Shown: one piece after another, positions 58,591 to 64,000 of the stretch
How the letters are laid out: every line of letters starts with the position of its first letter
How positions within the stretch are numbered: position 1 is the first letter of the stretch
From: Congeria kusceri
Taxonomy: Eukaryota > Mollusca > Bivalvia > Myida > Dreissenidae
Length of the DNA stretch: 64,000 nucleotides
Direction: 5' to 3'
Assembly: GCA_027627225.1 (NCBI GenBank)
Contig: JAPFQT010000163.1
Span: 417,475-481,474, forward strand
The notes under the pieces: generated by a model
The model's input: the letters and a program-made list of their open reading frames with translations, nothing else
What the model was told of the DNA's origin: nothing
Database searches by the model: none
Made by a program: the position numbers and the translations under genes

Positions 58591-60410
58591 GGATTAGCGG
58601 CAATTATCAGTTTAGAGACAACACATATTTTCACAATCTGCTGTTTAGACTGTTGGCGCAAGCCAACAGGATTTAGTAGGTGTACTCTGAAATCGGTATT
58701 GGGGAAACTCCCTCTTTACTTTGCTTTCTACGAGTCAGTAAATATATAAATTACTGCGCTTCGCTCGCTGAGCAGTGAGGCTTTCTGTTATCGATGCTAC
58801 TTTCTATGAATAGATGACAAGAAATAAATCCAACTTAAAACACTAATAAACATCAATAATAATCAATTTAGTTCACATCTACAAGTAAATTCATGTTATG
58901 TCTATCCACATAGGTATGATAGCGTATCTGTTTGTAATGTTGACTGGTTAGCCGCGTATTGCATCATATTGCGTACGTTTAACAGCAGTGTATGGAGTCT
59001 GTACATATAGCGGAGCGATCTTAACCACTCGATTAACGATTGCTGTAGTTTTTGACGTACGCATAAGAATTATGGAAGCGCATTGTTTTTCTAAAGAGAG
59101 TTTTGAATATGTTTTACAAAAACAACATATTTTATTTCAATTGGTATTTACCGAACATAGCGCTTGTGATAAAAGCACTGCATATTGATTCAAACTTATG
59201 CGGTTAATCGACTATTTTTGCCCATTATAGATTGACGTGTATTCATATATATTTGTTTGCTTTTTAAATAGTTCGCCCAAAAATATTTGCTTCCCACGAA
59301 TTACAAAAAAAGAATGATGAGAATGTCTTAGATAAAAAGAGTTGAATTAGACGTGAGACGTGAGCCGTTACTCCCTAACATACCATATAGTGATGAAGTG
59401 GTCAGCGGGGTCAATTAACAGCACGGAGGCAATAATTAGCAATCACCATCAGATAAGCTCTTGCTATATTTTACAGGGATCTTTCTGTTTGCTAAAAAAC
59501 ATTCAGAACAATTGGTTTAGCATCTTAGTTATGTCGTGCTCATGATTTAGTTATGTTTTGTTCGCGATTTAGAATCTTGTGCTCACGTGTAAGTATCTCG
59601 TACTCACGACTTATTAGCTCATGCTCACGACTCAGTATCTCGTGCGCGTAACCCAGCGCCTGAATTATTGAGGCTGGTTTAAATGTAAATGTATGCGAGA
59701 TAATTGTATTACTGATATTTTGAGACTATTATAGTAATGATCAAAGGACAAGTAATTTGTAATTTTTGTAAATAAATAAAAATCAGAAATGATTTTCTTC
59801 TAGTTTAGTTTGAACGTTTAAAATCATGTTAATGAATGTACACTTCATTGATATATTATGCAAATGTATTTGTTAATAGATAAACTATTTTGATTGATGA
59901 TTTTGCATTTTGAATTCAACAGTTATATTAGGTGGATAGATCAACATATATTTGTTAAATGGAACTTCACTCTATCTTTAAATGCAAAGCTAGCCCTGAA
60001 CATTTATATGAATTGTGAAAACATATTATGCTTTAATTTACTAGTACATTAATCATTGTTATGCTTCTTTGTTGTGACATGTATTTTTGAGAAGCATTAA
60101 TGATTATATAAAATGCAATCTCGACTGTTGCACTGATTCTGTTATTTATTTAACAGCACTAGCTGTAGAGCGTATATTCTCACTGACCACAGTGGAGAGC
60201 CCATATTGTTTTATCAGATAGGCTGATAAGTAATGCACCATGAAGGATTTTTAGGTCTCACTGAGGTCAATATTACATTTCCCGCTTAGCAGCAATTTGC
60301 ATGTACCGCTATCTTCTAACAGGGATTTCTTTGCTAAAGTGTGCTTGTGGAACAGACTGCTATGAAAATTTAATACTTTAACTATATACAATGCATAAGC
60401 TTTGGGGTCA
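58591..60410. other. Spacer between inverted satellite arrays, left part
   Basis: No gene recognised. Frames at 58988-59188 and 59360-59545 lack motifs. Confidence 0.4.
59520..59650 (+). repeat. Degenerate 25-bp repeat ('tcgtgctcacga')
   Basis: Five or six imperfect units such as 'tatctcgtactcacgactta' occur in tandem. I recall similar arrays in bivalve genomes. Confidence 0.7.
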
Positions 60411-60420
60411 GCTGTGAGGA

Positions 60421-60433
60421 GGGGGGGGGGGGG
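60421..60433 (+). repeat. Poly-G run of 13
   Basis: Uninterrupted G tract in an AT-rich region. Length is likely polymorphic. Confidence 0.9.
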
Positions 60434-60434
60434 C

Positions 60435-60925
60435 ACATGCCCTCTCTGTTGCCCCTGACACTGGAGTTGATGACAAAGGTATATTTCAAGTTTAACGTGA
60501 ATAACTTATACAGTTCTGCAGGTATCAAACTTTTGAATATAAACTTTAACCAGAAATTCTATGTGAAAAAGGGGCATAACTCTGTCAAATACAAATCAGA
60601 GTTATAGGGAGTGTTGTCCCTGATATTGGAGTTGATAACAATGGTATTTTCAAAATTTTCAAGTAAATACCTTATGTAGTTCTGAACTGTTGAATATAAA
60701 CTTTAATAACCAGAAATTCTATGTGAAAAAGTGGCATAACTCTGTCAAAATACTGGCACTGACACTGGAGTTGATGACGAAGGTATATTCCAAGTTTCAA
60801 GTAAAGATTCTCGTGTAGTTTTAAAGTTACAATTCTTTTGAATCAAAACTTTAACCAAATTCACATACGAACGCCGACGCCGGTGGTAGTAGGAAAGCTC
60901 ACCTATTCTTCGAATAGTCGAGCTA
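60435..60925 (+). repeat. Bivalve tandem repeat with 'gcataactctgtcaaa', three units and conserved end
   Basis: Units start near 60455, 60620 and 60764 ('ctggagttgatgacaaaggt'). The block ends 'cgccgacgccggtggtag' and 'gctcacctattcttcgaata' plus 'gtcgagctaaaa', a terminus I know from many mollusc repeats. 'tattcttcgaata' is itself a palindrome. Confidence 0.75.
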
Positions 60926-62330
60926 AAAAGGAAAGTTCATTGAAATAAGATAAAGTTTATAAGGCACCGTATTTTCAACAGAGGGGCCTATGATTTCTAG
61001 AATGAAAAATTATGCTCACAGCTCAAAAATGTGATCGATAAATAACCTAAAGCTATAGAGTGAAATATCACGATTTCATTTTATATCATGAAAAGAAAAC
61101 ACGAATTCAGTCCTATCTTTTTTTTTTTATATAAAAGACGAATTAACATGTTAATCATACGTAAATTAATAAGCATTGTTATCCAATCATTGCACATGGA
61201 TATCACGTGTTTAACGGGTAAACTATTTTACACAAAAGATCACGTACATGGTACCTAATGATTGTGATATTCGATGAGCAGAAGCTGTCTACTACATGTA
61301 TTTTGGCATTTATTTATTTATTTATTGGTCAGTTTCAGGACACTGATGTGAATATTTTGGCTGCATAGGCCTACATATAAATAACGAATTTTGGAGAGTG
61401 ATTTAAATATGAAGAAGATTATATTTTATAAACTTGACTGTCAGTAGATCTGCAATTAATCAATCCCTTTCAGAATACGCACGGCATGTGCCATCTTAAA
61501 GATAGTTCGTGATCTCGAATGACTGACTCGTAACCGCAATTTTCTCTGACCGTAGCTATATTGTTTTTAAATCTGCACTATTTCCTAAACCTAAGGGTCA
61601 CTAAATTTTAGGAAATAGTCAGGCTCAGGCTACGGCGACGATTGTGGTTCAATTCCAGCTCCCGGCAAATGGTATATATTATATCAATGTAATTATACGT
61701 TTTTGTATTGTGGCTGTGTATTTATTGCATTTTGTTTAAAATAAAAATATTTTATTTCATTGTTTGTTTTGTTTTGTCTTTATTTATATAATTATTATAA
61801 ATTTAATTTAATTTCTAATGTTTGCTGTATATTATTACTGTATCATATTCCATATATGTAAATATAGTTTACTTATGTAATGAAGAAAGGACAACTATTT
61901 ACTATTATTTATATGTAACATTTAAATAATAATACTAAATATTATACACCGGTATAATATTATATTATATATTTTATTTTATTGTATTACAATATATTAA
62001 TTTTAAATTATTATGTTTCATTAATATAATCGACTTAACAAATATACAGGTATTAAGTATACATTATTTTATATGATATAGATTTAATTTTATAATATAT
62101 AATGATTCATATTATTATTATATACTGTATTTATATATATTTTGCACATATTACAATATTATATTCTGTTTTGAACTTCCTGTGAACGCATAATGTATTG
62201 CATCTTAACATCTGATAGACAACTAGTCCATGTAAAGCTGTGTTTTCAAATTTTACTTCTAAACAAAAGAAATACTCACTTTTTGTATTCCCACTTGTTC
62301 ACACAAGCCTGATCCCCGTCGGTGATTTCA
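60926..62330. other. AT-rich spacer, right part
   Basis: No gene seen. 61740-62160 is almost pure A/T. A hairpin and a B-box-like site near 61.6 kb are listed separately. Confidence 0.4.
61579..61680 (+). other. Hairpin followed by a B-box-like site
   Basis: 'tatttcctaaa' (61579-61589) pairs with 'tttaggaaata' (61607-61617). Downstream, 'ggttcaattcc' matches the polymerase III B box exactly, and 'tagtcaggctcagg' is a weak A box about 20 nt before it, closer than in a tRNA. It may be a SINE relic. Confidence 0.35.
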
Positions 62331-62339
62331 TAATATAGA

Positions 62340-64000
62340 ATATGTAGATGCCCATTACTGATATGAACATATAGCGAACACATGGTGCGAAGCTACACAT
62401 TACGGTTTAGAACATTTGGCTAATACCTGGTGTATAGCTGTTTTTATTTTGAAGTGAAGATCAGGCAAACAAACAAACTGATACATAGCTATACATTATG
62501 TTTTGAAAACCTGACGAGCATTCTGTTTGAAAGTCTAGCTATATTTCTGCATTTAAACATATAATCTGACGAACACCTAGTGCGTAGCTATTCATTCTGT
62601 TTTGAAAATCTAGTTAACACCTAGAGTAAACTATACTTCTGCATTTTAACATCTGACGAACACCTAGAGCATAGCTGTGCGTTCGCATTTTACATACACA
62701 CTAGAGAAATACTGAACAGGGTCTTTTATTGCTGATGCACGCTGGCCTGAGTCCAGCCGGTGGTTTTAGAACACAGGTTAAGAAGCAATCTCGTTAAATT
62801 ATTAATGACCGTTTCTAAGTTTGAACATCTAGCGAACATCTGGTGTGCAGCTGAACTTTCACATATTAACAACTGTCGAAAACGTAACGCATACCTATCT
62901 TTTCCTAATAAAACATCTAGCAAACCTGGTGCGTAGCTATACATAATGGTTTAAAAGATTTTGAGGATACTCGGTGGGTAGTTATCTTGAAGTGAAGATC
63001 TGACAAACACCTGGTGCATAGCTAGCATTATCCTTTGAAATTGTGACGAACACCTCATGCATAGCTATGCATTTTGCTTTGAACATCAGACGAACATCTG
63101 GTGTGTAGCTATACTTTTGAATTTTAACATCTGGCGAACACCTGGTGCATGGCTATACATTCTCGTTTGAAGATCTAGCTAACACCAAGTGAATAGCTAT
63201 TCTTTTGCCTTTGAACATCTAGCGAACACCTGTTGAAAAGTTATTCTTCTGTCTTGAACAACAAGCGAACACATGACAAGTAGCTTTATTTCTGACTTTT
63301 GATAGTCTAGCGATCACCTGGTAAATAGCCATACATTCTGGTTTTGCACATCTAGTGGACACCTGGTCAGTGGTGCATAGGTATGCATTCTGATTAAACG
63401 TCTGACGAACACCTGGTGTGGAGCTTAACTTTGAATTTAAACATCTGTCGAAACACCTTGTGCATAGCTGTACTTCGCATTTGAATCTATAGCGAAAACT
63501 TAATGTATATCTTTACATACTAGTTTTAAAATCTGTCGAACATCTGATGCATACCGATAATTTTGCCTTTGAACATCTGACGAACACCTGGTGCAAACCT
63601 CTACGTTCTGTTTTATATACCTAGCAAAAAAGTGGGGTATATATATTATTTTGCCTTTGAACATCTGACGAAAACCTGGTGCAAAGCTATACATTCTGAT
63701 AACAATACATAGTAAACACCTGGTGTATAGCTATACATTTGCCTTTGAAAATCTGACGAACACATGATGCATAGCTATTATTTAGCCTTTGAACATCTGA
63801 CGAACACCTGGTGCATAATTATACAGTCCGATAAGAATACCTAGTAAAGACCTGGTGTATAGCTATACTTTTGCCTTTGAACATCTGACGAACATCTAGT
63901 GTACAGCTATACATTCTTATTTGAATACCTAGGGAACAACTGGTGTATAGCTATTCTTCTGGCGTTGAACATCTGACGAACATCTGGTGCATAGAAATAC
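62340..64000 (-). repeat. 44-bp satellite array, inverted orientation, runs off the window
   Basis: Reverse-complement monomers such as 'gcctttgaacatctgacgaa' plus 'cacctggtgcatagctat' and 'gaatacctagtaaagacctg' match the array at 55.75-58.6 kb on the other strand. Monomers become more alike towards 64000 and are highly diverged near 62.4 kb, as at an array edge. Confidence 0.9.

Overview
This window is eukaryotic and intron-rich, and almost certainly comes from a bivalve mollusc. The sequence is AT-rich, with short exons bounded by GT/AG signals and decayed non-LTR retrotransposons. It also carries repeats that I recall as typical of bivalves: tandem blocks containing 'gagttatggcc' or 'gcataactctgtcaaa', CCCATATGGG blocks, and the 'gctcacctattcttcgaatag' end motif. 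A fragment at 41.7 kb matches my memory of a very abundant Dreissena (zebra/quagga mussel) repeat, so a dreissenid is my best guess. That is inference, not a database result. No operons, CRISPR arrays or bacterial genes are present.

Layout. 0.28-1.99 kb: 5'-truncated LINE with a YADD reverse transcriptase and a (TTG)n tail. 2.44-13.3 kb: plus-strand exons of a KMT5A-like SET-domain gene, broken by a nonsense codon, a frameshift and loss of the C-terminal SET half. Its introns hold MITEs and tandem repeats. 14.2-25.3 kb: a roughly 11 kb domain of interrupted ACT/AGT triplet repeats built around a recurring non-repetitive core. It carries an 824-bp foldback-type element with tandem-repeat arms, and a second dead LINE whose 3' end recurs and always abuts AAT/ATT microsatellite. 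25.8-30.7 kb: inverted-repeat elements, including two related MITE copies that each contain a tRNA-like segment.

33.8-46.4 kb: the best protein gene in the window, on the plus strand. It has a signal-peptide exon, one cysteine-rich Ig-like exon, stalk exon(s), a transmembrane exon and a cytoplasmic tail with two YAN motifs. Nearly all intron phases are 1. A decayed paralogue of the Ig-like exon lies 4.4 kb upstream. Two CCCATATGGG repeat blocks sit in its introns. 46.5-49.9 kb: duplicated segments, including two minus-strand tRNA-like sequences.

49.9-55.6 kb: a minus-strand array of duplicated exon-like cassettes, each keeping its own splice acceptor and donor. 55.75-58.6 kb and 62.3-64.0 kb: a 44-bp two-type satellite in opposite orientations around a 3.7-kb spacer, the second array running off the window.

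The genes do not form a pathway. The interest lies in how repeats grow on mobile-element ends and inside genes, in the orphan receptor-like gene, and in the exon-cassette array. All exon calls come from reading frames and splice signals by eye, and no similarity search was run.
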